Source: Mycobacterium sp. Marseille-P9652 (GTDB lineage Bacteria > Actinomycetota > Actinomycetes > Mycobacteriales > Mycobacteriaceae). Taken from it: a stretch of DNA of 64,000 nt. Under the pieces are notes generated by a model. It was not told the origin of the DNA. It did no database searches and saw only the letters and a program-made list of their open reading frames with translations. Positions 1-7,831 of the stretch are shown in pieces. The stretch lies in assembly GCF_902652685.1 (NCBI RefSeq), contig NZ_CACRUY010000006.1, positions 83,391 to 147,390 of the forward strand, written 5' to 3'. The position numbers and the translations under genes are program-made. Numbering within the stretch: the stretch's first letter is position 1; every line of letters begins with the position of its first letter.

Positions 1-863
1 CTCTCGGAGATGCACGAGACGAGCCTGGACAGCCGGCCCCCCTCGACCATGGAGAACGACACGCTCGCCACCGTCTTCATGTTGCGCATGTACTCCAGGT
101 GGAACGGGGAGACGCTGCGCAGCGCGGCACGGCTCAGGTCGAGACTTCGCCCCGCCATTCGCGGCGAGGGGATCAGGGCGACGTCGCCTTCGTCGACGTC
201 GGGGATGTAACGCGACGCCTTGCGGGTGTAGATCTGCCGGGCCTGGGGCGGAATGTCGGTGGCCGGGAAGTGGTGGCCGAGGTAGCGCACCAGTCCCGGA
301 CGGCGGTCGTCGGCGACGATCTCCCCGTGCTCGTCGTCGTGGAACCGGTAGACCATGGCGCGGTCGAACCCGGTCAGGGTGCGCAGCGCCCCGGCCACGG
401 CGGCCTCGATGTCGGGCACGCTGGTCGCCTCGCCGATTGCCTGCGAGGCGTAGAGGACTGGGACGAGATTGGACTGGTCGTCGCCGTGTGACCGCTCGAT
501 CTCAATGACGACCTGTTCGTCCACCCGGTGCAGGATCACGTCGACCCGGACCTCGTGGGATGCGCCCCCGGCGGCCGGGCGCATCCCGTAGAGGTCGGGC
601 GACGACGGCCGGTAGCCGGTCTGCTCGATCGCCTGGCCGAGTCGCTCGCGTTCGTCGGGGGAAAAGATGCCCGCGAGCGGCGCGTCGAGAAGCCGCTCGG
701 GCGGCGCCCCGATCACCTCGGCGGTGTTGGCGCTGGCGTACGTGATCCGGTAATCCTCCAGATCGGCGGCCACCAGCGCGCCATGCGCCTGGATCCGGCC
801 GGACAGGTGCAGCTGCTCGCTCGCGCAGTCCTCGGGCGACACCGGACGGCCGTGGGCGGTCAT
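1..863 (-). CDS. bphP: Bacteriophytochrome (PAS-GAF part; 3' end beyond window)
   Basis: Red/far-red photoreceptor, visible for its first 287 residues before the left edge cuts it. A PAS-like domain (about 13-120) is followed by a GAF domain (about 135-287). Cys13, in EDCASEQLHL, sits where bacteriophytochromes attach biliverdin, just before the family signature SGRIQAHGAL. The GAF pocket shows Tyr172 (VYRF), PATDIP with Asp203, and SPFHLEYMRNM with His255, all hallmark phytochrome positions. The usual LWGLxxCHH motif is altered to LSRLVSCIS at 278-286. The ATG overlaps the bphO stop by 4 bp (ATGA), so the two are translationally coupled. The PHY and output domains lie outside the window, so signalling type (kinase or other) is unknown. 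Family assignment is firm; light responsiveness is inferred. Confidence 0.9.
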   Translation of the reverse strand, partial: MTAHGRPVSPEDCASEQLHLSGRIQAHGALVAADLEDYRITYASANTAEVIGAPPERLLDAPLAGIFSPDERERLGQAIEQTGYRPSSPDLYGMRPAAGGASHEVRVDVILHRVDEQVVIEIERSHGDDQSNLVPVLYASQAIGEATSVPDIEAAVAGALRTLTGFDRAMVYRFHDDEHGEIVADDRRPGLVRYLGHHFPATDIPPQARQIYTRKASRYIPDVDEGDVALIPSPRMAGRSLDLSRAALRSVSPFHLEYMRNMKTVASVSFSMVEGGRLSRLVSCISE

Positions 864-1549
864 CGGGCCGCGCCCGGGGTGGTGGATGGCCCGTCCAGGA
901 GGTCGCGTATCAACGCGAAGGCGGCGAGCGCGCCCGCGACCACCCGGTCCGGGTTCGCCCCGGATTCGCCGAACACATCGAGCGCCGTCCTGAAGCGACG
1001 CCAGAGCCGGCCAAGGTCGAGATTCTCCGAGGCGAAGAACGACCGGGGAAAGTCGGCGCCGCTGGAGGCGGCGAGGTTGGCGACGATCACCCGGCCGCCG
1101 AGGACCGACCCGGCCGCCACGTATGCCGCGCCCACCTTCTCGTCGCGGCCCCCGCGCAACCCGGTGGCCAGGACGGGCGCGTCCCGTCGGGGGCCTCCGG
1201 CCGCGCAAGGCACCCGCTCCCGCATCGACGCGATGTCCGCACGCAGCGCATGCGTCCGCGTCAGCAGGTCGACGCCCGTGCCGAGCGTGTTCGTGACCGT
1301 CTCCCGGCTGAACTCCGTGACCGCGGTGTGGAACGTCAGCAGCGCGTCGAGGACGGCCAGGTACTCAGATGCATCGGGGCGGGTGAAATCGAGACGCATG
1401 GCCGCCTCGGCGGTCCGGTGTGCGTGCGCCGTGCTCTGGCGGAGCACTCGTGAGAGGCGAGGCCCGCTCGGCCGGGCTGAAGCGGCAGCCCCGGCCCCGC
1501 GCGCGCTGGCGTGATCCACCCTCGGAGGATAGAGCGTCGCCGATGGCAC
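860..1549 (-). CDS. bphO: Biliverdin-producing heme oxygenase
   Basis: Heme oxygenase of the bacteriophytochrome-partner type, opening heme to biliverdin IXalpha, the chromophore precursor. Near residue 33 LRQSTAHAHRTAE fits LRxxTxxxHxxxE with the proximal heme His, and AGSVLGGRVI matches the distal-helix GSxLGG signature. About 229 aa from the ATG; a GTG ten codons in (VDHASARG) is an alternative because the conserved fold starts only at about residue 31. It lies 97 bp downstream of glnA1 on the same strand and overlaps the phytochrome start by 4 bp, giving a bphO-bphP operon. I do not recall this pair at the glnA1 locus of M. tuberculosis, so it is probably an acquired island. Confidence 0.85.
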   Translation of the reverse strand: MPSATLYPPRVDHASARGAGAAASARPSGPRLSRVLRQSTAHAHRTAEAAMRLDFTRPDASEYLAVLDALLTFHTAVTEFSRETVTNTLGTGVDLLTRTHALRADIASMRERVPCAAGGPRRDAPVLATGLRGGRDEKVGAAYVAAGSVLGGRVIVANLAASSGADFPRSFFASENLDLGRLWRRFRTALDVFGESGANPDRVVAGALAAFALIRDLLDGPSTTPGAAR

Positions 1550-1646
1550 TGGAACCGTAATCTCGCGACAACGACATAGGTGTGCCCCCCGCTTCGCGAC
1601 GCCGTGGCGGCCGCCGCGAAGCAGGTGGACTCACCCGATGGTCGGG

Positions 1647-3083
1647 TTAGACGTCGTAGTAGAGGGCGAATTCGTACGGGTGCGGCCGCACCTGAACCGG
1701 CAGGATCTCGTTCTCGCGCTTGAAGCTGATCCACGTCTCGATGAGGTCGGGCGTGAAAACCCCGCCCTCGGTGAGGTATTCGTGGTCCTCTTCCAGGCGG
1801 TCGATCACCGCGGACAGCTGGGTGGGCGCCTGCGGGATGTTGGCGGCCTCCTCCGGCGGGAGCTCGTAGAGGTCCTTGTCGACCGGCGCCTGCGGCTCGA
1901 TCTTCTTCTTGATCCCGTCCAGGCCCGCCATCAGCATGGCGGCGAACGCCAGGTAGGGGTTGCCCGACGAGTCGGGGCAACGGAACTCCAGCCGCTTCGC
2001 CTTCGGGTTGCTGCCGGTGATCGGGATACGCACGCAGGCCGAGCGGTTGCGCTGGCTGTACACCAGGTTGATCGGCGCCTCGAACCCGGGAACCAGCCGC
2101 TTGTAGGAGTTCACCGTCGGGTTGGTGAACGCCAGCAGCGACGGCGCGTGGTGCAGCAGGCCGCCGATGTAGTGGCGGGCGGTGTCCGACAGGCCGGCGT
2201 AACCGGTCTCGTCGTACATCAGCGGGTTGCCGTCCTTCCACAGCGACTGGTGGGTGTGCATGCCGGACCCGTTGTCACCGAACAGCGGCTTGGGCATGAA
2301 GGTGACCGTCTTGCCGTTCTGCCACGCGGTGTTCTTGACGATGTACTTATACAGCTGCATGTCGTCGGCGGCGTGCAGCAGCGTGTTGAACTTGTAGTTG
2401 ATCTCGGCCTGGCCGCCGGTGCCCACCTCGTGGTGGCCCTTCTCCAGGCTGAAGCCGGCCTTGATCAGGTTCTGCAGCATCTTGGCGCGCAGGTCGACGT
2501 AGTGGTCGACGGGCGCGACGGGGAAGTAACCGCCCTTGGGGCGCACCTTGTAACCGCGGTTGGGGCTGCCGTCGAGCTCGGTCGGCGAGCCGGTGTTCCA
2601 CCACCCGGAGATCGCGTCGATCTCGTAGAACGAGCCGTTGGTGCGCGAGTCGAAGCTGACCGAGTCGAAGATGTAGAACTCGGCCTCGGCGCCGAAGTAC
2701 GCGGTGTCGGCCACGCCGGTGCTCACCAAGTAGTTCTCGGCCTTGCGGGCGATGTTGCGCGGGTCGCGCGAGTACGGCTCAAGGGTGAACGGGTCGTGCA
2801 CGAAGAAGTTCAGGTTCAGCGTCGGGGCCTCGGTGAACAGGTCGATCTGTGCGGTGGCCGGGTCGGGGAGCAGCAACATGTCGGATTCGTGGATCGACTG
2901 GAACCCGCGGATCGACGAGCCGTCGAAGGCCAGGCCGTCCTCGAAGACGCTTTCGTCGAAAAACGAGACCGGAATTGTGAAGTGCTGCATGATGCCCGGC
3001 AAGTCACAGAACCGGACGTCGACAAACTCGATGCCTTGGTCCTTCACGAGTTTGAAGACGTCGTCGGGCGTCGTTTCCGTCAC
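1647..3083 (-). CDS. glnA1: Glutamine synthetase type I, GlnA1
   Basis: Makes glutamine from glutamate, ammonia and ATP; the main ammonium-assimilating enzyme, a cytoplasmic dodecamer also exported by pathogenic mycobacteria. 478 aa, the expected length. Visible features: FDGSSIRGF near the N-terminus, the metal-binding AEAEFYIF, the ATP-site [15 protein letters not shown], the NRSACVRIP glutamate-binding region and [10 protein letters not shown] carrying the adenylylation tyrosine (about Tyr406). Starts at GTG with AAGGAG seven bases upstream. A GlnR-like site lies about 75-90 bp upstream. In M. tuberculosis the adenylyltransferase gene glnE follows convergently; here the bphO-bphP pair intervenes. 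Confidence 0.98.
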   Translation of the reverse strand: MTETTPDDVFKLVKDQGIEFVDVRFCDLPGIMQHFTIPVSFFDESVFEDGLAFDGSSIRGFQSIHESDMLLLPDPATAQIDLFTEAPTLNLNFFVHDPFTLEPYSRDPRNIARKAENYLVSTGVADTAYFGAEAEFYIFDSVSFDSRTNGSFYEIDAISGWWNTGSPTELDGSPNRGYKVRPKGGYFPVAPVDHYVDLRAKMLQNLIKAGFSLEKGHHEVGTGGQAEINYKFNTLLHAADDMQLYKYIVKNTAWQNGKTVTFMPKPLFGDNGSGMHTHQSLWKDGNPLMYDETGYAGLSDTARHYIGGLLHHAPSLLAFTNPTVNSYKRLVPGFEAPINLVYSQRNRSACVRIPITGSNPKAKRLEFRCPDSSGNPYLAFAAMLMAGLDGIKKKIEPQAPVDKDLYELPPEEAANIPQAPTQLSAVIDRLEEDHEYLTEGGVFTPDLIETWISFKRENEILPVQVRPHPYEFALYYDV

Positions 3084-3156
3084 AGAAATGCTCCTTTACT
3101 TGGTGAGATCCGCGGCCGACGCTATGGAGCAGATGTTGCCCGCCAGTCAATTCGGT

Positions 3157-3172
3157 GTTGCACGGAGGTTAC
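3157..3172 (-). promoter_or_regulatory. Candidate GlnR binding site upstream of glnA1
   Basis: Read on the minus strand the site is GTAAC-CTCCGT-GCAAC, two half-sites with a 6-bp spacer. This resembles the actinobacterial GlnR consensus (GTnAC-n6-GAAAC). It lies 74-89 bp upstream of the glnA1 GTG in the region shared with the divergent RDD-protein gene. Nitrogen control of glnA1 by GlnR is established in mycobacteria; assignment of this exact site is by eye. Confidence 0.45.
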
Positions 3173-3302
3173 GTGACCACGCCGCCCGCAGCAGAGCCCG
3201 GTTTGCCGGCGGGATCTATTGTGGGGCCATGGACGGCAAGATCGTATCCGGTTCGGTGCCCGATCGCACCGCGGTGTGCCGGCGCGATCGGGGTTCCGGC
3301 CG

Positions 3303-3725
3303 ATGACCCAGGAATCCCGGCCGGCGTACCCGGGCGAGCGCCTCGGATTGCCCGAGAGCGGGCCCGGATCGCTGGCGCCGATGGGCCGCCGGCTGGCCGC
3401 CCTGATGGTCGACTGGCTGATCGCCTACGGCCTGGCGGCGCTGGCCCTGCGCTTCGGCGCGTTTCCTCCGTCGCAGCTGTCGACCGCGGTCTTGGCCATC
3501 TGGTTCGTGCTCGGCCTGGTGGCCGTCCGCCTTTTCACCTTCACACCCGGCCAGCTGGTGTTGCGGCTGCAGGTGGTGCCGGTCGACGGGCGGGCCTCCC
3601 TCGGGATCGGCCGGCTCGCGGCGCGCGGGCTGATCCTCGCGTTGGTGATACCGGCGCTGTTCACCGACGCCGACGGCCGCGGCCTGCACGATCGGCTGAG
3701 TGGGACCGCGGTGGTGCGGCGCTAG
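3303..3725 (+). CDS. RDD-family membrane protein (Rv2219A-like)
   Basis: Small integral membrane protein of 140 aa. The RDD hallmarks are visible: MGRRLAALMVDWLI with the R/D pair at the start of helix 1, a second hydrophobic stretch AVLAIWFVLGLVAVRLF, FTPGQLVLRLQVVPVDG, and the terminal DADGRGLHDRLSGTAVV. Three to four transmembrane segments. Start chosen at ATG 3303 because upstream in-frame sequence is not hydrophobic or conserved. Divergent from glnA1 across about 220 bp and convergent with the DUF4191 gene. Substrate or partner of mycobacterial RDD proteins is unknown. Confidence 0.85.
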   Translation: MTQESRPAYPGERLGLPESGPGSLAPMGRRLAALMVDWLIAYGLAALALRFGAFPPSQLSTAVLAIWFVLGLVAVRLFTFTPGQLVLRLQVVPVDGRASLGIGRLAARGLILALVIPALFTDADGRGLHDRLSGTAVVRR

Positions 3726-3745
3726 CAGGCGGGCCTTGGGCGGGC

Positions 3746-3805
3746 GCCGAACGTGCGGCCAGCTTCACGCTCGGCGCCGAGCGTTCGGCCAGCTTCACAC
3801 TCGGC
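3746..3805. repeat. Two 30-bp direct repeats with central palindrome
   Basis: Two tandem, slightly divergent 30-bp units (3746-3775 and 3776-3805), each running from GCCGA to CTCGGC around a shared GGCCAGCTTCAC core. At the junction ACGCTCGGC/GCCGAGCGT (3767-3784) is a perfect 18-bp palindrome. It lies between the convergent stops of the RDD and DUF4191 genes, so it may act as a two-way terminator. No coding function is seen. Confidence 0.6.
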
Positions 3806-3843
3806 GACCCGCGGCGGCCCGCTCCGCCGGCCTTGCGATCGCC

Positions 3844-4596
3844 TTATCGACGGCGGACGGTGCGTTGCACCCCGCGCATCTTGCCGGCGTTGGGCAGCGG
3901 CCCCTTCGGCATCACGGCGGCGCCGGCACGTGACCCGAGCGCGGCGAGGCGCGACTCCAGCGAGTCGATCTGCTTGGTGGTGATGTTCTTCGGCAGGCGG
4001 GTCAGGTGGCGCTCCAGCTTGGCCAGGGGTACCTCCCCGTCACCATGGCCCACGACGACGTCGTAGATCGGCACCTCGCCGACCAGCCGGGCGGTGCGCT
4101 TCTTCTCCTGCGCCAGAAGCGGTTTCACCCGCGCCGGCGCGCCCTCGCCGACCAGGATGACGCCGGGCCGGCCGAGCACCCGGTGCACGGCGTCGAAGTG
4201 GCCCGTCGCTGCCACACCCGGAGTCACCCGCCAACCGCCGCGCAGGTTGTCCAGCACCCAGGCCGCCGCGCCGGTTTGGCCCTCGGCCTTGGAGAAGACG
4301 GATCGCTGGGCCCGGCGGCTGAAGATGATGAACGCCACCAGGCCGCCCAGCACCACGCCGAACAGAATGAGGCTGATCATCGTGATCCCGCCGACCCACA
4401 CCCCGACGCCCACGGACACGCCGACGATCAACACGAAGGCGCCGACCATGTAGGGCAGCAGGCGCTTGTCCTCCTGGCGCTGCATGGTGAACGCCTGCCA
4501 CATTTGCGCCCGGCGCTCCTTTGCGGCCGCCTTGCGGGCGGCCGCCGCCTGCGCCCTCGCGGCCTTGTTCTCGGCGGCGGTGCGGGGTTTAGCCAT
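3844..4596 (-). CDS. DUF4191 membrane protein (Rv2219-like)
   Basis: Conserved actinobacterial protein of 250 aa. It opens with an Ala/Lys/Arg-rich helix (MAKPRTAAENKAARAQ onward). Two adjacent transmembrane helices follow at about 48-95 (LLPYMVGAFVLIVGVSV and MISLILFGVVLGGLVAFII), then a cytoplasmic domain with HFDAVHRVLGRPGVILVGEG and KNITTKQIDSLESRLAALGSR. ATG at 4596 is the only start giving the conserved N-terminus. It sits 23 bp downstream of lipA on the same strand, and the pairing with lipA/lipB is conserved in mycobacteria. Molecular function is unknown. Confidence 0.85.
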   Translation of the reverse strand: MAKPRTAAENKAARAQAAAARKAAAKERRAQMWQAFTMQRQEDKRLLPYMVGAFVLIVGVSVGVGVWVGGITMISLILFGVVLGGLVAFIIFSRRAQRSVFSKAEGQTGAAAWVLDNLRGGWRVTPGVAATGHFDAVHRVLGRPGVILVGEGAPARVKPLLAQEKKRTARLVGEVPIYDVVVGHGDGEVPLAKLERHLTRLPKNITTKQIDSLESRLAALGSRAGAAVMPKGPLPNAGKMRGVQRTVRRR

Positions 4597-4619
4597 AGTC
4601 AAAGAATACGTATGCGCCG

Positions 4620-5552
4620 CTACGGCGCCGAGGCGCGGCGGCGGGCGGCCTGCTCGTAGAGTCGACCCGCCCGGTACGAGGAGCGCACCAGCGGCCCGGC
4701 CAGCACCCCCGCGAAGCCGAGGGCCTCGGCGTGCTCGGCGAACTCGACGAACTCCTCGGGCCGCACCCAGCGCTCGACGGGGTGGTGGCGCGCCGACGGC
4801 CGCAGGTATTGGGTGATGGTGACGATGTCGCAACCGGCGGCGCGCAGGTCGGCCAGCGCGGCGCGCACTTCGTCGGGCGTCTCGCCCAGGCCCAGGATCA
4901 GGTTGCTCTTGGTGACCAGCCCGGCGTCGCGCGCCGCGGTCAGCACGTCCAAGCTGCGCCGGTAGGTGAACGCCGGGCGGATCCGCTTGAAGATGCGCGG
5001 CACCGTTTCGACGTTGTGCGCCAAAACTTCCGGCCGTGAGCCGAACACCTCGGCCAGCCGCGCGGGCTCGCCGTTGAAGTCGGGCACCAGGAGCTCGACG
5101 CCGGTCGACGGGTTGAGGTCCTTGATGGCGCGGACGGTCTCGGCATACAGCCAGGCCCCGCCGTCGGGCAGGTCGTCGCGGGCCACGCCCGTGATGGTGG
5201 CGTACCGCAGCCCCATGGTCCGGACGCTCTCGGCGACCCGGCGGGGCTCGTCGCGGTCCAGGGCGGCCGGCTTGCCGGTGTCGATCTGGCAGAAGTCGCA
5301 CCGACGGGTGCACTGGTCGCCGCCGATCAGAAACGTGGCTTCCCGGTCTTCCCAACACTCGAAGATGTTGGGGCAGCCGGCCTCCTCGCACACCGTGTGC
5401 AGACCCTCGCGCTTGACCAGGCCCTTGAGCTGGGTGTACTCGGGGCCCATCCGCGCCCGGACCCTGATCCACGGCGGCTTGCGCTCGATCGGGGTCTCCG
5501 CGTTGCGCACCTCGAGGCGCAGCAGCTTGCGGCCTTCCGGTGCGACAGTCAC
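4620..5552 (-). CDS. lipA: Lipoyl synthase LipA
   Basis: Radical-SAM enzyme inserting two sulfurs into octanoyl chains on E2 and GcvH proteins. 310 aa. Both Fe-S clusters are visible: the auxiliary cluster motif [12 protein letters not shown], and the radical-SAM motif CTRRCDFC. The C-terminal RSSYRAG serine that ligates the auxiliary cluster is present ([15 protein letters not shown]). Starts at GTG 5552, overlapping the lipB stop by 4 bp (GTGA), so lipB-lipA is a coupled operon. dlaT, whose product is a principal substrate, is encoded about 3 kb upstream. Confidence 0.97.
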   Translation of the reverse strand: MTVAPEGRKLLRLEVRNAETPIERKPPWIRVRARMGPEYTQLKGLVKREGLHTVCEEAGCPNIFECWEDREATFLIGGDQCTRRCDFCQIDTGKPAALDRDEPRRVAESVRTMGLRYATITGVARDDLPDGGAWLYAETVRAIKDLNPSTGVELLVPDFNGEPARLAEVFGSRPEVLAHNVETVPRIFKRIRPAFTYRRSLDVLTAARDAGLVTKSNLILGLGETPDEVRAALADLRAAGCDIVTITQYLRPSARHHPVERWVRPEEFVEFAEHAEALGFAGVLAGPLVRSSYRAGRLYEQAARRRASAP

Positions 5553-6247
5553 GTCGCCGATGCTACGCGCGCGGCGGGCGAATGGTCCCGGACCGGCAGG
5601 GCGCCGTCCAGGGCATCGCACACGGCGACGGCGACGGCGGCGCGGACGTCGGCGACGGTGACGGTGCGGTCCAGCTCGGCCGACAGCGACGTCACACCCG
5701 CGTCGGTGATGCCGCACGGCACGATCGGGCCGTACGCGGACAGGTCGCAGTCACAGTTGAGCGCGAAACCGTGCAGGGTGGTCCCGCGCGACACCCGCAC
5801 CCCGATGGCGGCCACCTTGCGCTCGGGCCGTCCGCCGCCGGCCGGCACCCAGACCCCGGACCGGCCCTGGACGCGGATCGTGTCCAGGCCCAGGTCGGCG
5901 CACACCTTGATCAGCGATTCCTCAACGCGCCGAACGTAGTTCACCACGTCGAGCGGCTCGGCCAGCCCGATGATCGGGTAGCCCACCAGCTGCCCCGGCC
6001 CGTGCCAGGTGATCTTGCCGCCGCGGTCGGTGTCGACGACCGGGGCCCCGTCGGTGGGCCTCTCGTCCGGCTGCGTGCGGCGGCCGGCGGTGTAGACGGG
6101 CAGGTGCTCGAGAAGCAGCAGCGTGTCGGCACCGCCGGCGACCCTGGCGTCGGCCAATTCGCGCTGCAGTTGCCAGGCGGTGCGGTAGTCGACCGTCCCC
6201 AGCTGGCGAACGTCCACCGGAGCCGAGGCCGAGCGAATGGAGCTCAT
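5549..6247 (-). CDS. lipB: Octanoyltransferase LipB
   Basis: Moves octanoate from acyl carrier protein to lipoyl-domain lysines, first step of lipoate synthesis. 232 aa, the usual mycobacterial length. Motifs: the substrate-pocket [24 protein letters not shown] and [12 protein letters not shown] with the catalytic Lys, and FALNCDCDL with the catalytic Cys. ATG start; its stop overlaps the lipA start. An accessory SnoaL-like gene lies 51 bp upstream on the same strand, outside the lipB-lipA unit I remember from M. tuberculosis. Confidence 0.97.
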   Translation of the reverse strand: MSSIRSASAPVDVRQLGTVDYRTAWQLQRELADARVAGGADTLLLLEHLPVYTAGRRTQPDERPTDGAPVVDTDRGGKITWHGPGQLVGYPIIGLAEPLDVVNYVRRVEESLIKVCADLGLDTIRVQGRSGVWVPAGGGRPERKVAAIGVRVSRGTTLHGFALNCDCDLSAYGPIVPCGITDAGVTSLSAELDRTVTVADVRAAVAVAVCDALDGALPVRDHSPAARVASAT

Positions 6248-6298
6248 GCTCCCGAGGTTACTCAGGTGTCACGCGGCTCAGCGAGGCCCAAGTGACCC

Positions 6299-6712
6299 TC
6301 ACCACTGCACGGTGGTGCCGTCGACCTCGCGCGGGGGCGTCACCGTCGCCCAGCGCTCGACGATCTTGCCGTTCGCCAGCCGCCACAACACGAACCCGTG
6401 GAACTCCACTCGCTTGCCGGTGTGCGCGTCGGTGCCGGTCCAGATGTTGCGCACCATCACCTTGTCGCCCTCGGCGAGCGACTCGACGACCTCGACGTGT
6501 AGGTCGGGCATCGACTGGTGCATCGCCGCCATCATGGCCCGGTCACCCGCGCGATCGGTCGGCTTGCCGCCGGGGCCGTCGTGGTCGTAGAAGTCGTCCG
6601 ACAGGTTGCGGTCGATCGCCGTCAGGTCCTTCTTGTTCACGAAGTCGTCGAAATGCTCGATCACCAACCGGCGGTTGCGTTCGGGTTCGGAATCCGGGAG
6701 CCCCGACGACAC
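6299..6712 (-). CDS. SnoaL-like / NTF2-fold polyketide-cyclase family protein
   Basis: 137 aa with an NTF2-like cone fold signature of the SnoaL ester-cyclase group: NRRLVIEHFDDFVNKKD, LSDDFYDHDG, MHQSMPDLHVEVVE, and GTDAHTGKRVEFHGFVLWRLANGKIVERWA. These proteins are cyclases, isomerases or binding proteins, and a substrate cannot be assigned. Stop and start are 1 bp apart from the upstream F420-reductase-like gene, so the two form a transcription unit. I do not recall an equivalent between lipB and the epimerase gene in M. tuberculosis, so this is probably part of a small insertion. Confidence 0.8.
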   Translation of the reverse strand: MSSGLPDSEPERNRRLVIEHFDDFVNKKDLTAIDRNLSDDFYDHDGPGGKPTDRAGDRAMMAAMHQSMPDLHVEVVESLAEGDKVMVRNIWTGTDAHTGKRVEFHGFVLWRLANGKIVERWATVTPPREVDGTTVQW

Positions 6713-6713
6713 G

Positions 6714-7337
6714 TCAGGCTTCCTGCTCGGCCGACTTGCGGAGCAGGCCGAAGGCGAAGTTCGGCCCGAGTCCGCGGCGCAGCGCGAGGTGGATCCACAG
6801 CAGGCCGTAGGGCTCCAGCAGCCGGGCCACGGCCAGGTCCCCGGCGTCGACGGTCTCGAAGCCGAGTTCGGAGACCAAGCCCGCGCAGGCCGCCTTCGCG
6901 CCGTCGTCGCCGCACAGGAACATCACCGGGGCGCCCGGCAGCCGGGGACGGTCCATCAACGGTGCGCCAATCTGGTTCATCGCCTTGCACACTCGCGCGC
7001 CGGGCGCCCACCCGCCGATTTGCTCCGCCCCGGAGGTGGTGTGCCCGACCGTCAGCGCCGTCAGGTCGGGGGTGAGGGGATTGGTGCAGTCCATGAGGAC
7101 GGTGCCGGACAGGTCGCCGCATTCCTCGAGGGCCGCGCGGGTGTTCTGCCACGGCGTGCAGAGCACCACGACGTCGCTGCCGTCGGCGGCGACGGCGTTG
7201 GTGGCGGCCGGGATCCCGAGGTCGCCGTACTTGGGATCGCCGGGGTTGCGCACGCCGAAGGTGACGTCGTGGCCGGCGCTCCACGCGGTGCCCAGGGTGC
7301 GGCCGACATTGCCGGCCCCGATAATCGCGATCTTGAT
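6714..7337 (-). CDS. NADPH-dependent F420 reductase-like (NAD(P)-binding) protein
   Basis: About 207 aa with an N-terminal Rossmann motif KIAIIGAGNVGRTLG and the order found in F420H2:NADP oxidoreductase-like proteins: VTFGVRNP, DVVVLCTPWQNT, LMDCTNPLTPDL, KAMNQIGAPLM, VMFLCGDD and a C-terminal LEPYGLLWIHLALRRG helix. The start is unusual. The Rossmann fold begins at an ATC codon (7337) preceded by AAGGGAG at 6-nt spacing, and no ATG, GTG or TTG is nearby. The next in-frame GTG is at about 7445, inside the divergent promoter region. Divergent from an HxlR regulator that probably controls it. Cofactor (F420 or only NADPH) cannot be decided. Confidence 0.75.
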   Translation of the reverse strand: MKIAIIGAGNVGRTLGTAWSAGHDVTFGVRNPGDPKYGDLGIPAATNAVAADGSDVVVLCTPWQNTRAALEECGDLSGTVLMDCTNPLTPDLTALTVGHTTSGAEQIGGWAPGARVCKAMNQIGAPLMDRPRLPGAPVMFLCGDDGAKAACAGLVSELGFETVDAGDLAVARLLEPYGLLWIHLALRRGLGPNFAFGLLRKSAEQEA

Positions 7338-7476
7338 CGTCGGCTCCCTTGCGATGGTTTCAGCCCGGCGGGATACTGCTGCTCGCAGACTTCGTGCGTC
7401 TGCCCAGAACCTACGGGGCGGGCGGGGACGTGGACAAGAACGCACCTTTGTGTGGGGTACTGACCGGGAGGTTAGT

Positions 7477-7800
7477 GTGAGCGACGACTTCAACTGTCCG
7501 GTGGAGGCCACGCTCGCGGTGATCGGCGGCAAATGGAAAGCCGTGCTGATTTACCACATGATGACCGGCGGCACGCATCGCTTCGCCGAATTGCGGCGCA
7601 AGACAACGGGAATCAGCGAACGGGTGCTGTCGCGTCAGCTGCGCGAGCTGGAGGCCGACGGCATCCTGCGCAGGGAGGTGTTCCCTGAAGTGCCACCGCG
7701 CGTTGAGTATTCGCTGACCGAATACGGCATGACGCTGCGGCCGGTGACCAAGGCGATGTGCGACTGGGGCAAGCGGCATATGGCGGCGGGCGCCGCCTGA
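7477..7800 (+). CDS. HxlR-family transcriptional regulator
   Basis: 107-aa winged-helix regulator. It starts with SDDFNCPVEATLAVIGGKWKAVLIYHM, where the Cys in NCPVE is in the redox- or aldehyde-sensing position of YodB/QorR/HypR-type HxlR proteins. The recognition helix region is RFAELRRKTTGISERVLSRQLRELEADGILRR and the wing is YSLTEYGMTL (quoted in parts of the domain). GTG start at 7477 with GGGAGG five bases upstream. Divergently arranged with the F420-reductase-like gene, the standard layout for an HxlR repressor and its oxidoreductase target. The inducer is unknown. Confidence 0.87.
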   Translation: MSDDFNCPVEATLAVIGGKWKAVLIYHMMTGGTHRFAELRRKTTGISERVLSRQLRELEADGILRREVFPEVPPRVEYSLTEYGMTLRPVTKAMCDWGKRHMAAGAA

Positions 7801-7831
7801 TCCGGGTTGCCCGTCCGCAGGACGTGGCGGC

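Noticed and set aside
1638-3176. 512-codon open frame opposite glnA1 and similar long frames opposite dlaT, pepB and fadD15
   Set aside because: High GC at third positions keeps antisense frames open; the translations are Val/Gly/Arg-rich without domains, and the opposite strand encodes clear enzymes.
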